Assembly (NCBI GenBank): GCA_025210335.1
Contig: JAOARY010000051.1
Coordinates: 62,001-126,000, forward strand
Direction: 5' to 3'
Source: Peptostreptococcaceae bacterium
GTDB lineage: Bacteria; Bacillota; Clostridia; Peptostreptococcales; Peptostreptococcaceae
Length of the DNA stretch: 64,000 nt
Shown: piece after piece, positions 8,948-18,688 of the stretch
Position numbering within the stretch: the first letter of the stretch is position 1
How the letters are laid out: every line of letters starts with the position of its first letter
Made by a program: the position numbers and the translations under genes
Notes under the pieces: model-generated
Database searches by the model: none
Told to the model about the DNA's origin: nothing
What the model saw: only the letters and a program-made list of their open reading frames with translations

Positions 8948-9556
8948 TTGAATTATTTAAAATTAATCAAAAACGGTATTATAGATGAAAACCCAGTATT
9001 TGCTCAAGCTTTAGGTATGTGTCCAACTCTAGGTGTTACTACATCTGGTATAAATGGATTTGGTATGGGTATGGCAACTACTGCAGTTTTAATATGTTCG
9101 AATATAGCAATATCTTGTCTTAGAAAGTTTATACCTTCAAAGATAAGAATACCAGCATTTATAGTTGTAATAGCAACATTTGTTACAATTGTTGGAATGG
9201 CTCTAAAGGCGTATATGCCTGCTTTAGATCAACAGCTTGGACTATTTATTCCACTTATAGTTGTTAACTGTCTTATATTAGGTAGAGCAGAAAGTTTTGC
9301 TTCAAAAAATAACCCTGTAGCATCAATATTTGATGGAATCGGTATGGGTCTTGGTTTTACAGTTGCGCTTACTTTATTAGGTGTTACAAGAGAAATATTA
9401 GGTGGAGGAACTATATTTGGTTATGCAGTATTTGGAGCAGCATATAAACCTGCTTTAATAATGATATTACCTCCTGGAGCATTTTTAGCATTAGGATTTT
9501 TACTTGTGGCATTTAATAAGCTTACAAAAGGTAAAGAAGATAAGAAAGCAGCTTAA
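8948..9556 (+). CDS. rnfE: Rnf complex subunit E (membrane)
   Basis: RnfE is a six-helix membrane subunit homologous to NqrD and RnfA. The conserved segment FAQALGMCPTLGVTT at about 18-32 contains the cysteine that helps hold a membrane-embedded iron centre with RnfA. I chose the TTG at 8948 because AGGAGG (8934-8939) sits eight bases upstream; an in-frame GTG at 8939 overlaps that ribosome binding site and is therefore unlikely. Confidence 0.95.
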   Translation: MNYLKLIKNGIIDENPVFAQALGMCPTLGVTTSGINGFGMGMATTAVLICSNIAISCLRKFIPSKIRIPAFIVVIATFVTIVGMALKAYMPALDQQLGLFIPLIVVNCLILGRAESFASKNNPVASIFDGIGMGLGFTVALTLLGVTREILGGGTIFGYAVFGAAYKPALIMILPPGAFLALGFLLVAFNKLTKGKEDKKAA

Positions 9557-9597
9557 TAAATTATGTATTTTAGATAATACACTTAGGAGGAGAAATG

Positions 9598-10167
9598 ATG
9601 GGGATTTTTATAATTCTTTTAAGTTCAATACTTGTAAATAACTTCGTTATGTCAAGATTCCTAGGTATCTGTCCTTTCCTTGGAGTTTCTAAAAAAGTAG
9701 AAACTTCAATTGGTATGGGTATGGCAGTTACCTTCGTTATGGCAATAGCGTCTACTATAACTTATTTTGTACAAAAATTATTGGTGATGGCTGGAATAGA
9801 ATATTTACAGACATTAGCATTTATATTAGTAATAGCATCATTAGTTCAATTTGTTGAAATGGTTATACAAAAGATGTCACCAACTTTATATCAATCACTT
9901 GGTGTATTTCTTCCACTTATAACTACAAACTGTGCGGTACTTGGGGTTGCAGTTATAAATATCCAAGAAGATTACAATTTAATTGAAACTATAATAAACG
10001 GTGTTGGAGCAGCAATTGGATTTACTTTAGCAATAGTATTATTTGCAGGAATAAGAGAAAAATTAGAAATAGCAGATATACCTGAAGCTTTCAAAGGTTT
10101 CCCAATAGCGCTTATAACAGCAGGTTTAATGTCAATAGCATTCCTTGGATTCGCAGGATTAGTTTAG
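9598..10167 (+). CDS. rnfA: Rnf complex subunit A (membrane)
   Basis: RnfA pairs with RnfE in the membrane in inverted topology. SRFLGICPFLGVSKK (about 20-34) holds the conserved cysteine and TTNCAVLGVA the second one near residue 108. Two ATG codons lie side by side (9595 and 9598); the second has seven bases from AGGAGG and gives the common MGIFII start, so I prefer it, with the first equally possible. The length is 189 residues. Confidence 0.96.
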   Translation: MGIFIILLSSILVNNFVMSRFLGICPFLGVSKKVETSIGMGMAVTFVMAIASTITYFVQKLLVMAGIEYLQTLAFILVIASLVQFVEMVIQKMSPTLYQSLGVFLPLITTNCAVLGVAVINIQEDYNLIETIINGVGAAIGFTLAIVLFAGIREKLEIADIPEAFKGFPIALITAGLMSIAFLGFAGLV

Positions 10168-10180
10168 GAGGTGAACGTAA

Positions 10181-11086
10181 GTGTCTTTAATAGTAAATTC
10201 GGTAGCAGTACTTAGTGGTATGGGTCTAATATTTGGAGCAGGACTAGCTTTTGCATCTCAAAAATTTGCAGTAGAAGTTGACCCTAAAGTAGAAGCAATA
10301 AATAATGCTTTACCAGGAGCAAACTGTGGTGGTTGTGGACTACCAGGGTGTTCTGCATTAGCTCAAGCTATAGTTGAAGGAAAAGCACCAGTTAATGCTT
10401 GTCCTGTTGGTGGTTCAGATTGTGCATCACAAATAGCTTCGATTATGGGTGTTGAAGCAGAAGCAGGAGAGAAAAAAGTAGCAAGAGTTATATGTAATGG
10501 AACTTGTTCATCAGCAAAAGAAAAAGCAGAATATGTTGGAATTAAAGATTGTAAAGCTGCTATGCTAGTAGCATCTGGATCTAAATCATGTACATATGGT
10601 TGCTTAGGTTTAGGTACATGTGTTAGTGCATGTGCGTTTGGTGCAATAGATATAGTTGATGGAGTAGCAGTAATAGATAAAGATAAATGTGTATCTTGTG
10701 GAAAATGTACAGATGTTTGTCCAAAGAATGTAATAGATATGGTACCTTACTCTAAAGAGGTTGTAGTTGAATGTAATTCTTTAGATTTTGGTAAAGCGGT
10801 TAAGGATAAATGTGCAGTTGGTTGTATAGGATGTGGAATGTGCGTTAGAGAATGTCCATTTGATGCTATTATATTTGAAAATAAAATAGCAAAAATAGAT
10901 TATGAAAAATGTAAACAATGCTATAAATGTGTTGTTAAATGTCCTACAGGAGCAATTTCAGGAAACCCTGAAAAAATTGAAAAAGTTAAAAAAGCTCAAG
11001 AAGCAAAAAAAGCAAGAGAAGCGGCAAAGAAGAAAGAAGAAGCTTTAAAAAAGGCAGCACAAGCAGAAAATAAAGAAGAAAAATAA
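10181..11086 (+). CDS. rnfB: Rnf complex subunit B (polyferredoxin, ferredoxin oxidising)
   Basis: RnfB takes electrons from reduced ferredoxin. It has an N-terminal membrane helix, a four-cysteine FES domain beginning GANCGGCGLPGC (about 45-56), and then several [4Fe-4S] motifs including CVSCGKCTDVCP and CKQCYKCVVKCP. The C-terminal 30 residues are a highly charged Lys/Ala/Glu helix with no cysteine, which is seen in clostridial RnfB. The start is GTG, with AGGAGGTGA before it. It ends the rnf operon and a strong terminator follows. Confidence 0.96.
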   Translation: MSLIVNSVAVLSGMGLIFGAGLAFASQKFAVEVDPKVEAINNALPGANCGGCGLPGCSALAQAIVEGKAPVNACPVGGSDCASQIASIMGVEAEAGEKKVARVICNGTCSSAKEKAEYVGIKDCKAAMLVASGSKSCTYGCLGLGTCVSACAFGAIDIVDGVAVIDKDKCVSCGKCTDVCPKNVIDMVPYSKEVVVECNSLDFGKAVKDKCAVGCIGCGMCVRECPFDAIIFENKIAKIDYEKCKQCYKCVVKCPTGAISGNPEKIEKVKKAQEAKKAREAAKKKEEALKKAAQAENKEEK

Positions 11087-11131
11087 TAATATTTTAAAAC
11101 TGAATTTAAATTGTAAATACTTTGTAACTAA

Positions 11132-11170
11132 AATAAGGCGTGGTAGTAACTACGCCTTATTGTTTTTTTT
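11132..11170 (+). terminator. Rho-independent terminator of the rnf operon
   Basis: AATAAGGCGTGG pairs with CTACGCCTTATT around a 6-base loop, followed by TG and eight T. This is one of the few GC-rich hairpins in the window. Confidence 0.92.
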
Positions 11171-11226
11171 AATTACAAGTGGTAAACTTAAGTAGGTACA
11201 ATTAATTAGATTTAAGAGGTGATAAA

Positions 11227-11814
11227 GTGAATATAGTATTAGCATCAGGATCTCCAAGAAGAAAAGAGTTACTTATGAAATTTATAAAAGATTTTAAAAT
11301 TCAAATAAGTGATATAGAAGAAGACATGACTACATACAATGATGTTAATTCTTTAGTTATGAAGTTGGCATTTGAAAAAGGTGCTGATGTTTTAAATAGA
11401 TGTGAAGATGATGAGATTATTATTTCTGCTGATACAATAGTTGTTTATAATAATGAAGTATTAGGAAAGCCACATAGCGAGGAAGACGCAAGAGCTATGC
11501 TTGAAAAACTTTCTAATAATTATCATGAAGTTATAACGGGTATTTGTATAATGAAAAAAGAAGGTAATATAAAAATCTTAGATTATGAAACAACTAGAGT
11601 AAAAATGAAAAAATTGGATAAGAATGAGATTGAAGACTATATAAAAACAGGTGAGCCTATGGATAAAGCCGGAGCTTATGGAATCCAAGGTTTAGGTAGT
11701 ATATTTGTCGAAAGTATAGAAGGAGACTATTATAATGTGATGGGACTTCCTCTAAACAAATTATATTCTTATCTTTTAAAGTATTTTGATATATCTCTAT
11801 TAAATACAAAATAA
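11227..11814 (+). CDS. maf: Maf-like nucleoside triphosphate pyrophosphatase
   Basis: Maf proteins hydrolyse non-standard or methylated nucleotides (and dTTP/UTP) to monophosphates. The N-terminal signature ASGSPRRKELL is at 5-15, the ISADTIVVY segment with the catalytic Asp lies near 66-74, and GKPHSEEDA follows. The start is GTG with GAGGTGAT upstream. Its place before radC and mreB is the classical maf-radC-mreBCD order of Firmicutes. Confidence 0.93.
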   Translation: MNIVLASGSPRRKELLMKFIKDFKIQISDIEEDMTTYNDVNSLVMKLAFEKGADVLNRCEDDEIIISADTIVVYNNEVLGKPHSEEDARAMLEKLSNNYHEVITGICIMKKEGNIKILDYETTRVKMKKLDKNEIEDYIKTGEPMDKAGAYGIQGLGSIFVESIEGDYYNVMGLPLNKLYSYLLKYFDISLLNTK

Positions 11815-11854
11815 TACTTGGATTAGGTTACTTGTTTAATTAGGAGGTTTTTTT

Positions 11855-12541
11855 ATGGAAAAGATTCTAATTAAGGAAAGGCCATTTGAGGAAAGACCAA
11901 GAGAAAAGATTATCAAATATGGAGTTTCTTATCTAAGTAATGCAGAGCTTTTAGCAATACTTCTAAGAACAGGAAATAAAAATATGTCAGCTTTACAGCT
12001 TGCAGATTATATTATAAACAGCGACAAAGAAGGTATTTACAGATTTTTTAACATAACATTTGAAGAACTTACAGAATTTAATGGTATAGGAATGGCTAAA
12101 GCTTGCGAAATATTATCATGTATTGAACTTGGAAAAAGAATATTTAAAGGGAACATAGAAAATAAAGTTAAAATAAAATCACCAAAAGATATATTTGACT
12201 ATTATTCAATTGATATGAGTTTCCTAAAAAAAGAAGTTTTTAAGATACTTCTTCTGAATACTAAAAATGAAGTAGTTAAAGATGTTGATATATCAGTGGG
12301 TTCTTTAAACTCATCTATAGTTCATCCAAGAGAAGTTTTTTTAGAAGCGATAAAGAGAAGTGCAAATTGTATAATGCTAGTGCATAACCATCCTTCAGGA
12401 AATGTAAATCCTAGTGAAGAAGATAAAAGAATTACAAATAGGCTAATTGAAGCTGGAAATATAATTGGTATAAGGATTTTAGATCATATTATTATAGGGA
12501 ATAACAAATATTACAGTTTTAAAGAAAATTTTCTTATTTGA
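11855..12541 (+). CDS. radC: RadC family JAB1/MPN/Mov34 protein
   Basis: RadC has an N-terminal helix-hairpin-helix region ([13 protein letters not shown] near 72-84) and a C-terminal JAMM-type metal-binding domain. The metal motif [14 protein letters not shown] is intact (about 178-191). The exact role is not settled; the older link to DNA repair was withdrawn. TAGGAGG before the ATG supports the start. Its last bases come just before the mreB ribosome binding site. Confidence 0.93.
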   Translation: MEKILIKERPFEERPREKIIKYGVSYLSNAELLAILLRTGNKNMSALQLADYIINSDKEGIYRFFNITFEELTEFNGIGMAKACEILSCIELGKRIFKGNIENKVKIKSPKDIFDYYSIDMSFLKKEVFKILLLNTKNEVVKDVDISVGSLNSSIVHPREVFLEAIKRSANCIMLVHNHPSGNVNPSEEDKRITNRLIEAGNIIGIRILDHIIIGNNKYYSFKENFLI

Positions 12542-12555
12542 GGAAGGTGCATTTT

Positions 12556-13722
12556 ATGTCAGAACTAAGCAAAGAAATAAACAATGAAGAAATAAATAAA
12601 AGAGATTCAAATAAAGATATAATAAAAAAAGAAATGAATAATGAAGTTGAAGTAAAAAGAAAAAAAAGAAAAGAAAAAAAATCATCAGAAAAAGGTCTGT
12701 TTACTTTTTTCTCAAAAGACATGGGTATAGATTTGGGAACAGCAAATACTTTAGTATATGTTAAAAATAGAGGAATTATAGTAAGAGAACCATCTGTTGT
12801 TGCGATAAATGAAGAGAAAAAAACTGTATTAGCAGTTGGTGAGGAAGCAAAAAATATGATAGGGAGAACTCCAGGTGATATAAGAGCAATAAGACCTATG
12901 AAAGATGGGGTTATTGCTGATTTTGATGTTACGCAAAGTATGATCAAATATTTCATTAAAAAGGCATATCCTAGGAAGTTTTTAGTAAGTCCAAGAATAG
13001 TGATTTGTGTTCCTTTTGGTGTTACAGAAGTTGAAAAAAGAGCAATAGAAGAAGCTGCACTGCAAGCAGGTGCTAGAGAAGCGTATCTTGTAGAAGAACC
13101 TATGGCAGCTGCAATTGGAGCTGGACTTAAGGTTGAAGATCCAACTGGTAATATGGTTGTAGATATTGGTGGAGGAACTACTGAAATAGCTGTTATATCC
13201 TTAGGTGGTATAGTTACTGCTAAGTCAATAAGAATTGGTGGAGATGAACTTGATGAATCAATATCATCTTATATCAAAAAAGAGTATAATCTTATGATTG
13301 GAGAAAGAACAGCAGAGAATATAAAAATTAATGTTGGTTCTGCTTGTAAAGAAGCAGATGTAATGCCTTCTATGGAGATAAGAGGACGTGATATGATTCA
13401 AGGTCTTCCTAAGACTATAGAAATAACAGCAGACGAAATAAGAGATGCATTAAAAGAGCCTGTTATAGATATACTAGAAGCTATAAAATCAACTTTGGAA
13501 AAAACACCACCTGAACTGGCTTCTGATATTATAGAAAATGGAATAGTTTTAACTGGTGGAGGAGCTATGCTAAAGGGCTTAGATATACTTATAAATAAGG
13601 AAACAAATATGCCAGTTCATATTGCTAAAAATCCGTTGGATTGTGTTGCTATGGGAACAGGTAAGGTAATAGATTCTATAGAAGTATTAAAAGAAGTTTT
13701 AATATCTACTAGAAAACTATAG
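12556..13722 (+). CDS. mreB: Rod-shape actin homologue MreB with a charged N-terminal extension
   Basis: MreB forms filaments under the membrane that guide side-wall peptidoglycan synthesis. The actin-type ATPase core begins at about residue 55 ([14 protein letters not shown]) and includes [18 protein letters not shown] and [12 protein letters not shown]. At 388 residues it is about 50 longer than usual: residues 1-53 are rich in Lys, Glu and Asn and end in [14 protein letters not shown]. The ATG at 12556 has AGGAAGG upstream, while the internal ATG before MGIDLG at 12721 has no ribosome binding site, so the extension looks real. It starts the mreB-mreC-mreD-mrdA run. Confidence 0.94.
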   Translation: MSELSKEINNEEINKRDSNKDIIKKEMNNEVEVKRKKRKEKKSSEKGLFTFFSKDMGIDLGTANTLVYVKNRGIIVREPSVVAINEEKKTVLAVGEEAKNMIGRTPGDIRAIRPMKDGVIADFDVTQSMIKYFIKKAYPRKFLVSPRIVICVPFGVTEVEKRAIEEAALQAGAREAYLVEEPMAAAIGAGLKVEDPTGNMVVDIGGGTTEIAVISLGGIVTAKSIRIGGDELDESISSYIKKEYNLMIGERTAENIKINVGSACKEADVMPSMEIRGRDMIQGLPKTIEITADEIRDALKEPVIDILEAIKSTLEKTPPELASDIIENGIVLTGGGAMLKGLDILINKETNMPVHIAKNPLDCVAMGTGKVIDSIEVLKEVLISTRKL

Positions 13723-13738
13723 AAGAGTGGTGTTTTGT

Positions 13739-14599
13739 ATGAGAAAAAAACTATTTAGCAAAAAAAATAAAGAAGTGATAGTGATATTTAGTATTGCTAT
13801 CACTCTACTTTTAATTAGTGGTGCATCATTAAAATCAAATAATAATATATTATTATCATCTGGTGTTGATATAATATCATTTGGAGAATCTGTTGTAAAA
13901 AAGCCATATGATTTTATAAAATCAAATATAGATGCAATGTTTAATTATAGAAAACAAATGAAAAAAATAGATGAACTAGAAGAAGAATTATCAAAATTAA
14001 AAAAAGATTATGTTAAAGAGAAATTGATAAAAGAAGAAATTGATGAATTAAGGGATTTAAAAGAAAGTCTTAAATATGTAGAAGAAGATTTAAATAAAGA
14101 TTATATATCAGCTTCAGTTGTAGGAAAAAATGATGGGAAGTATTATACATCTTTTATTGTTTCGGCAGGAAAAAATCAAGGAGTAAAGGAAAATTCTGTA
14201 GTTGTATCTGGAAAAGGTCTTGTTGGAAGAGTTTTTGAGATTTCTAATAATTATTCAAAAGCGATATCTTTATTAGATTACAAATCTTCAGTTAGTTTTC
14301 AAATACTTCGTAATAGTGATTATGTTGGAGTTATAAATCAAGATCCAATAATAAATGATATTGAAGTTGAAGAAGGTTATTTAAAAGGCTATTTATTTGA
14401 TATGAAATACGATGTAGTTCCAGGTGATATACTTATAACTTCTGGTTTAGGGATTTATCCAAAGGGAATACATATTGGGGAAATAAAAGAAATAAAAGAA
14501 GATAAGAATAATTTGGTTAAATATGTAAAGGTGGAAAGTTATTCTGATTTGAAAAATTTAGATAAAGTTATGATTATAAATGGTAGAAATATAGATTAA
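13739..14599 (+). CDS. mreC: Rod-shape protein MreC
   Basis: MreC links MreB to the wall-synthesis enzymes outside the membrane. It has a basic N terminus, one membrane helix (about 12-32), a coiled coil (about 75-115, rich in Glu, Lys and Leu) and a C-terminal beta domain with GKNQGVKENSVVVSGKGLVG and GDILITSGLG. I chose ATG 13739 over GTG 13727 because the latter is itself part of the weak GTGGTG ribosome binding site. The length is 286 residues. Confidence 0.92.
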   Translation: MRKKLFSKKNKEVIVIFSIAITLLLISGASLKSNNNILLSSGVDIISFGESVVKKPYDFIKSNIDAMFNYRKQMKKIDELEEELSKLKKDYVKEKLIKEEIDELRDLKESLKYVEEDLNKDYISASVVGKNDGKYYTSFIVSAGKNQGVKENSVVVSGKGLVGRVFEISNNYSKAISLLDYKSSVSFQILRNSDYVGVINQDPIINDIEVEEGYLKGYLFDMKYDVVPGDILITSGLGIYPKGIHIGEIKEIKEDKNNLVKYVKVESYSDLKNLDKVMIINGRNID

Positions 14600-14609
14600 G
14601 GAGAATTTT

Positions 14610-15089
14610 ATGAGGATTTTAATAAATATTTTAATAGCTATAATACTTATTATATTTCAAAATTCAATAATAAACTATACTCCTATAAATATAGATTTAT
14701 TATTATGTTATATGGTATATATATCTATTTATTCAGAGTCTTATGAAAATATTGTATTAGCTATATTTTTTGGATTTTTAAAAGATCTATCCGTAGAAAA
14801 TTATTTTGGAATAACTTCTTTTATATGGTTTTTTATATCATATATCATATACAAACTAAAAGATAGAATATTTAAAGATAGTGAACTTTCCATAATTTTC
14901 ATAATTACATTTTCAACATTATTTCAAGAATTTATGTATTTAATATTTTTAAATGAATATCAAAAAAATATATTGCAAGAAGGAATAAATTTAGGGTTTT
15001 TAATTATATTTAATATAGTTTTTGCAACAATTTTGAACATAAAAAGAATGAGAAAGCAAACTAAACCTTTTAGTAAAAGGATGAGATAA
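14610..15089 (+). CDS. mreD: Rod-shape protein MreD
   Basis: MreD is a small, very hydrophobic membrane protein of the elongasome; here 159 residues with about five membrane helices. The FFGFLKDLSVENYFGITSF segment (about 53-71) is typical of the family. AAGGAGA precedes the ATG, and the stop codon directly abuts the ATG of the next gene. Confidence 0.9.
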   Translation: MRILINILIAIILIIFQNSIINYTPINIDLLLCYMVYISIYSESYENIVLAIFFGFLKDLSVENYFGITSFIWFFISYIIYKLKDRIFKDSELSIIFIITFSTLFQEFMYLIFLNEYQKNILQEGINLGFLIIFNIVFATILNIKRMRKQTKPFSKRMR

Positions 15090-17885
15090 ATGAAGAAAAA
15101 AATAGAAAATAGGTATTTGTTTATATATTGGATGTTTTTAAGTGTTTTTTTGGTTATATTTTTTAGACTATCATATTTAACAATAGTAAAAGGCGATAAA
15201 TATTTGCAAGAAGCACAAAATAAAGTTTATAGAAATATATCAATAGAAGCACCTAGAGGTGAAATAAGAGATAGATATGGCAGATTGCTTGCAGGAAATA
15301 GATCTAGTTTTAGTGTTACTATATCAAAAAATCAGATAAAAAAAGGTATGGAAAATGAAGTTTCGCTAAAATTAATGAATATACTTATAGACAATGAAGA
15401 AAAATGTATAGATGAATTTCCACTTAAAAAAGAAAATGGAGAATTTTATTTTACATTTGATAAAAAAATAAATGATTGGAAAAATGGATTTGAAATACCT
15501 TCTAATTTAAATGCAAAAGATAGTTTTTATTATTTAGCAAATAGACTTGTAGATGAGGGTTTGCTTACAGAAAATGATTTATTAGAAGATAAATTCATAT
15601 TACAAAAGAGAGTCAATCAAGCAGGATATTATCCTCCTATTAGTGCGAAAAAATGGGAATTTATCGAGGATATGAAGAAAAATGCTTGGCTTGGCAAGTA
15701 TAAAATTACAAATGTGGATGAAAAACCAGATGAAGTTTATTTAAAAATATTAGATTATTTTAAGATAGATAAGAGTTTGGCATATGAAGATATAAATAAA
15801 ATACTTATAATAAGAGATAGGTTAAGATTAACTGGTTATTTACAATATCAACCTATAAAAGTAGCAACAGATGTTTCTAAAAAGACAGTTGCCCAAATAT
15901 CAGAACATATGCTTGATCTATCGGGTGTAGAAATAAGGATTGATCCAATTAGATATTATCCAAATTCTAATTTGGCAGCACATGTAATTGGTCAAATAGG
16001 AAAAATATCAAGAGATTATGAAATAGAAAAATACACTAGAAATGAAGATTATAAAGATAAATATGACTTAAGTGATTATATTGGTAAAACTGGTATAGAA
16101 AAATCATTTGAAGACAGATTACATGGAGTAAAAGGATATAAAAAAGTACAGGTAGATGCTTCTGGTAGGCTTATAAAGGAAATTGAAAGAAAAAGTCCAG
16201 TATCTGGTGATACTTTATATTTAACTATAGATATGGATTTACAAAAAGCAACAGAAAATTCTTTGGAAAATGTATTAAGAACTTTGCAAAAAGGACAAGT
16301 ATATAAAAGTCCTTATGGTGATGTTAGACTTAGAGATTCAAGAAGAATATTTAAAAATGCAACTTCTGGAGCTGCTGTTGCATTAGATGTAAAAACTGGA
16401 GAAGTATTAGCTCTTGCCAGTTATCCTAATTATGATCCTAATATATTTGTAAATGATATATCAAATGAGGATATGAAGAAATTACTTCCAAATAATATGA
16501 ATGACCCATTAGCACCTAGACCACTTTATAATATTGCTACTATGACACATGTACAGCCTGGTTCTGTTTTTAAGATGATTACTGGTGCTGCTGCAATGGA
16601 AGCAGGTCTTAGTCCTTTTTATGAAATACAAGATAAAGGTTATATAGAGCTTGGTAATAGAACTTTTGGATGTTGGCTTTGGAATGATAGAAGGGCTTTT
16701 CATGGAAGTGAAAATCTGATAAAAGCAATTGAAGATTCTTGTAACTATTATTTTTATTGTATAAGTGATGGTTATGATTATGCTAAAGATAAAAAACTTC
16801 CAGTTGATGTTTCTATTGACAATGTTATAGATATGGCTAAATTATTTGGTCTAAACGAAAAAACAGGAATTGAAATAGAAGAATCAATAGGAGAAGTGCC
16901 AGATGAAGAAAGTAAGCTAAGAATTACAAAGAGAAGTTTAAAATATAAATTGAATGATTTATTAAAAGAATATTTTAAAGATATAAATTATAAAAGTGAA
17001 AAATACAAAGAGAGAATTGAACTTATAGTTTCTTGGACTGAAGAAAACCCTTCAAGAGGAGAGATTATAAAGAGATTATCTAGTTTAAATATAAAGGAAG
17101 AGAAGATTACAGAGGTTACAGATTTAATTAAATATAGTTATTTTAATAGAGCAAAGTGGAAAACTGGTGATAAATTCAACTTAGCCATAGGACAAGGAGA
17201 AAACTCATATACACCACTACAAATAGCTAGATATATAGCAATACTTGCAAATGATGGATATATTAATGACGTTACATTGGTAGGAAAAGCAAAGGATTCT
17301 TCTACAGGAGAAGTCTTTATAAATAATAATGAAAAAACTGAATTGGATTTAAAGAGTAAAGATAAATTAAAATATATAAGAGAAGGTATGCTTAAAGTTT
17401 CGGAAGAAGGTACGGCAAAAAGTTTATTTAAGAATTTTCCAGTTAGGATTGCAGGAAAGACTGGTACAGCCCAAAAAAGTGGTTGGATTCCTAAAGTTGA
17501 TGAAAAAAAATACTATTTATCAGTTTTAAAATATTTTGGACTTAATGAAGAAGAGGTTTTAAATGTATCAAGTGAAATAGCTAAAAAAGACGATAACAAA
17601 AAATCTGAAGTTTATTATATTAAAAAAGCTATATTTAAATTAAAACCGAATCTGACAATAAATGATTTAAATGCATATAAGGAAAATTATGATAACTTTG
17701 CATGGTTTTCTTGTTTTGCACCATATGATGATCCTCAAATAGCCGTTGTAGTTTTGATTTTTAATGGAGGACATGGTAGTTATAGTGGTGTTATTGCAAG
17801 AGATATAATTGGAGCATATATGGGAATTAATGAAGAAACACAAAATCAAAAAGAATTGATTTTAAATAATAGATTGATGCCTTAG
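15090..17885 (+). CDS. mrdA: Penicillin-binding protein 2 (class B transpeptidase), enlarged
   Basis: This membrane-anchored transpeptidase cross-links side-wall peptidoglycan together with RodA. After one membrane helix (about 10-30) comes the PBP dimerisation region (EAPRGEIRDRYGRLLAGNR near 50-70). The active-site motifs are present: SVFK with Ser492, SCN at 550-552 and KTG at 790-792. The protein is 931 residues, far longer than E. coli PBP2 (633). About 240 residues separate SCN and KTG, and a charged segment rich in Lys/Glu sits between KTG and the C-terminal WFSCFAPYDDP motif. These extra pieces look like clostridial insertions rather than a frameshift. Confidence 0.94.
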   Translation: MKKKIENRYLFIYWMFLSVFLVIFFRLSYLTIVKGDKYLQEAQNKVYRNISIEAPRGEIRDRYGRLLAGNRSSFSVTISKNQIKKGMENEVSLKLMNILIDNEEKCIDEFPLKKENGEFYFTFDKKINDWKNGFEIPSNLNAKDSFYYLANRLVDEGLLTENDLLEDKFILQKRVNQAGYYPPISAKKWEFIEDMKKNAWLGKYKITNVDEKPDEVYLKILDYFKIDKSLAYEDINKILIIRDRLRLTGYLQYQPIKVATDVSKKTVAQISEHMLDLSGVEIRIDPIRYYPNSNLAAHVIGQIGKISRDYEIEKYTRNEDYKDKYDLSDYIGKTGIEKSFEDRLHGVKGYKKVQVDASGRLIKEIERKSPVSGDTLYLTIDMDLQKATENSLENVLRTLQKGQVYKSPYGDVRLRDSRRIFKNATSGAAVALDVKTGEVLALASYPNYDPNIFVNDISNEDMKKLLPNNMNDPLAPRPLYNIATMTHVQPGSVFKMITGAAAMEAGLSPFYEIQDKGYIELGNRTFGCWLWNDRRAFHGSENLIKAIEDSCNYYFYCISDGYDYAKDKKLPVDVSIDNVIDMAKLFGLNEKTGIEIEESIGEVPDEESKLRITKRSLKYKLNDLLKEYFKDINYKSEKYKERIELIVSWTEENPSRGEIIKRLSSLNIKEEKITEVTDLIKYSYFNRAKWKTGDKFNLAIGQGENSYTPLQIARYIAILANDGYINDVTLVGKAKDSSTGEVFINNNEKTELDLKSKDKLKYIREGMLKVSEEGTAKSLFKNFPVRIAGKTGTAQKSGWIPKVDEKKYYLSVLKYFGLNEEEVLNVSSEIAKKDDNKKSEVYYIKKAIFKLKPNLTINDLNAYKENYDNFAWFSCFAPYDDPQIAVVVLIFNGGHGSYSGVIARDIIGAYMGINEETQNQKELILNNRLMP

Positions 17886-17906
17886 TCTATAATTTTGATT
17901 AAATTC

Positions 17907-17938
17907 TTTCTATAATAGATATATATATATTATAGAAA
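17907..17938 (+). repeat. Inverted repeat (hairpin) between mrdA and minC
   Basis: TTTCTATAATA and TATTATAGAAA form a perfect 11-base stem around a 10-base AT loop. No T-run follows, so it is not a typical terminator; it may be an RNA processing or stability hairpin between the shape genes and the min genes. Confidence 0.4.
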
Positions 17939-18040
17939 AATGGTATAAAATTATTTGAATATATTATATAATAAAGATAATTAAAATTATTCTTATTATA
18001 TAATTTTAAATGCAATTGCATTTTTGGTGAGGATTTTTTA

Positions 18041-18670
18041 ATGGAGGACAAAATGAATGGAGAAAAAATTATAGAATTTAAAGGTTCTAAAAAAGGTATA
18101 TATATAAGCATTAAAGGTTATGAAAATTTAGAGGAAATTAAAAATATAATAACTAAAAAAATATCTAAAAATGAAGATTTTTTCAAAGGTGCAATGATTG
18201 ATACTATAAAAAGTGATTTGTTAGACGATGTTGATATTTTGGTTTTGGAAAACTATTTAGAAAAGGAATACAAGCTAAAATTTGTCAAAGATGAGATTAC
18301 AGATGAGGTGTTTGATGGAATAAGACAAGGGAATACTAAATTTTTAAAATCAACACTTAGATCTGGTGCAAAGATATTTTTTAAGGGAAATGTTGTTTTA
18401 ATTGGTGATGTAAATCCGGGAGCACAGGTAATTGCTTATGGAAATGTCATAATAACAGGTTCTTTAAGAGGTATGGTGCATGCTGGTGCAAATGGAAATG
18501 AAGAAGCATTTGTATCTGCTAATAATTTAGATCCAACACAACTTAGAATTGCGGGAAAAATTGCGATTCCACCAGAAAATCAAGACAAACCAGATATACC
18601 AGAAGTTGCTTTTATAAAGAATGATAATATAGTAATTGAATCCTATACAAAAAATACATTATTTAATTAA
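18041..18670 (+). CDS. minC: Septum site-determining protein MinC
   Basis: MinC inhibits FtsZ assembly away from mid-cell. The C-terminal half shows the right-handed beta-helix domain with GDVNPGAQVIAYGNVIITGS and the RGMVHAGANGN motif used to bind MinD. The N-terminal domain (1-100) is less conserved. GTGAGGA is eight bases before the ATG. It lies 155 bases after mrdA and 18 before minD. Confidence 0.92.
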   Translation: MEDKMNGEKIIEFKGSKKGIYISIKGYENLEEIKNIITKKISKNEDFFKGAMIDTIKSDLLDDVDILVLENYLEKEYKLKFVKDEITDEVFDGIRQGNTKFLKSTLRSGAKIFFKGNVVLIGDVNPGAQVIAYGNVIITGSLRGMVHAGANGNEEAFVSANNLDPTQLRIAGKIAIPPENQDKPDIPEVAFIKNDNIVIESYTKNTLFN

Positions 18671-18688
18671 AGCTAGGAGGATTTTTAA

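Noticed and set aside
18008-18023. Palindrome AAATGCAATTGCATTT before minC considered as an operator or terminator
   Set aside because: It has no loop and no long T-run, and is short; nothing else supports a regulator.
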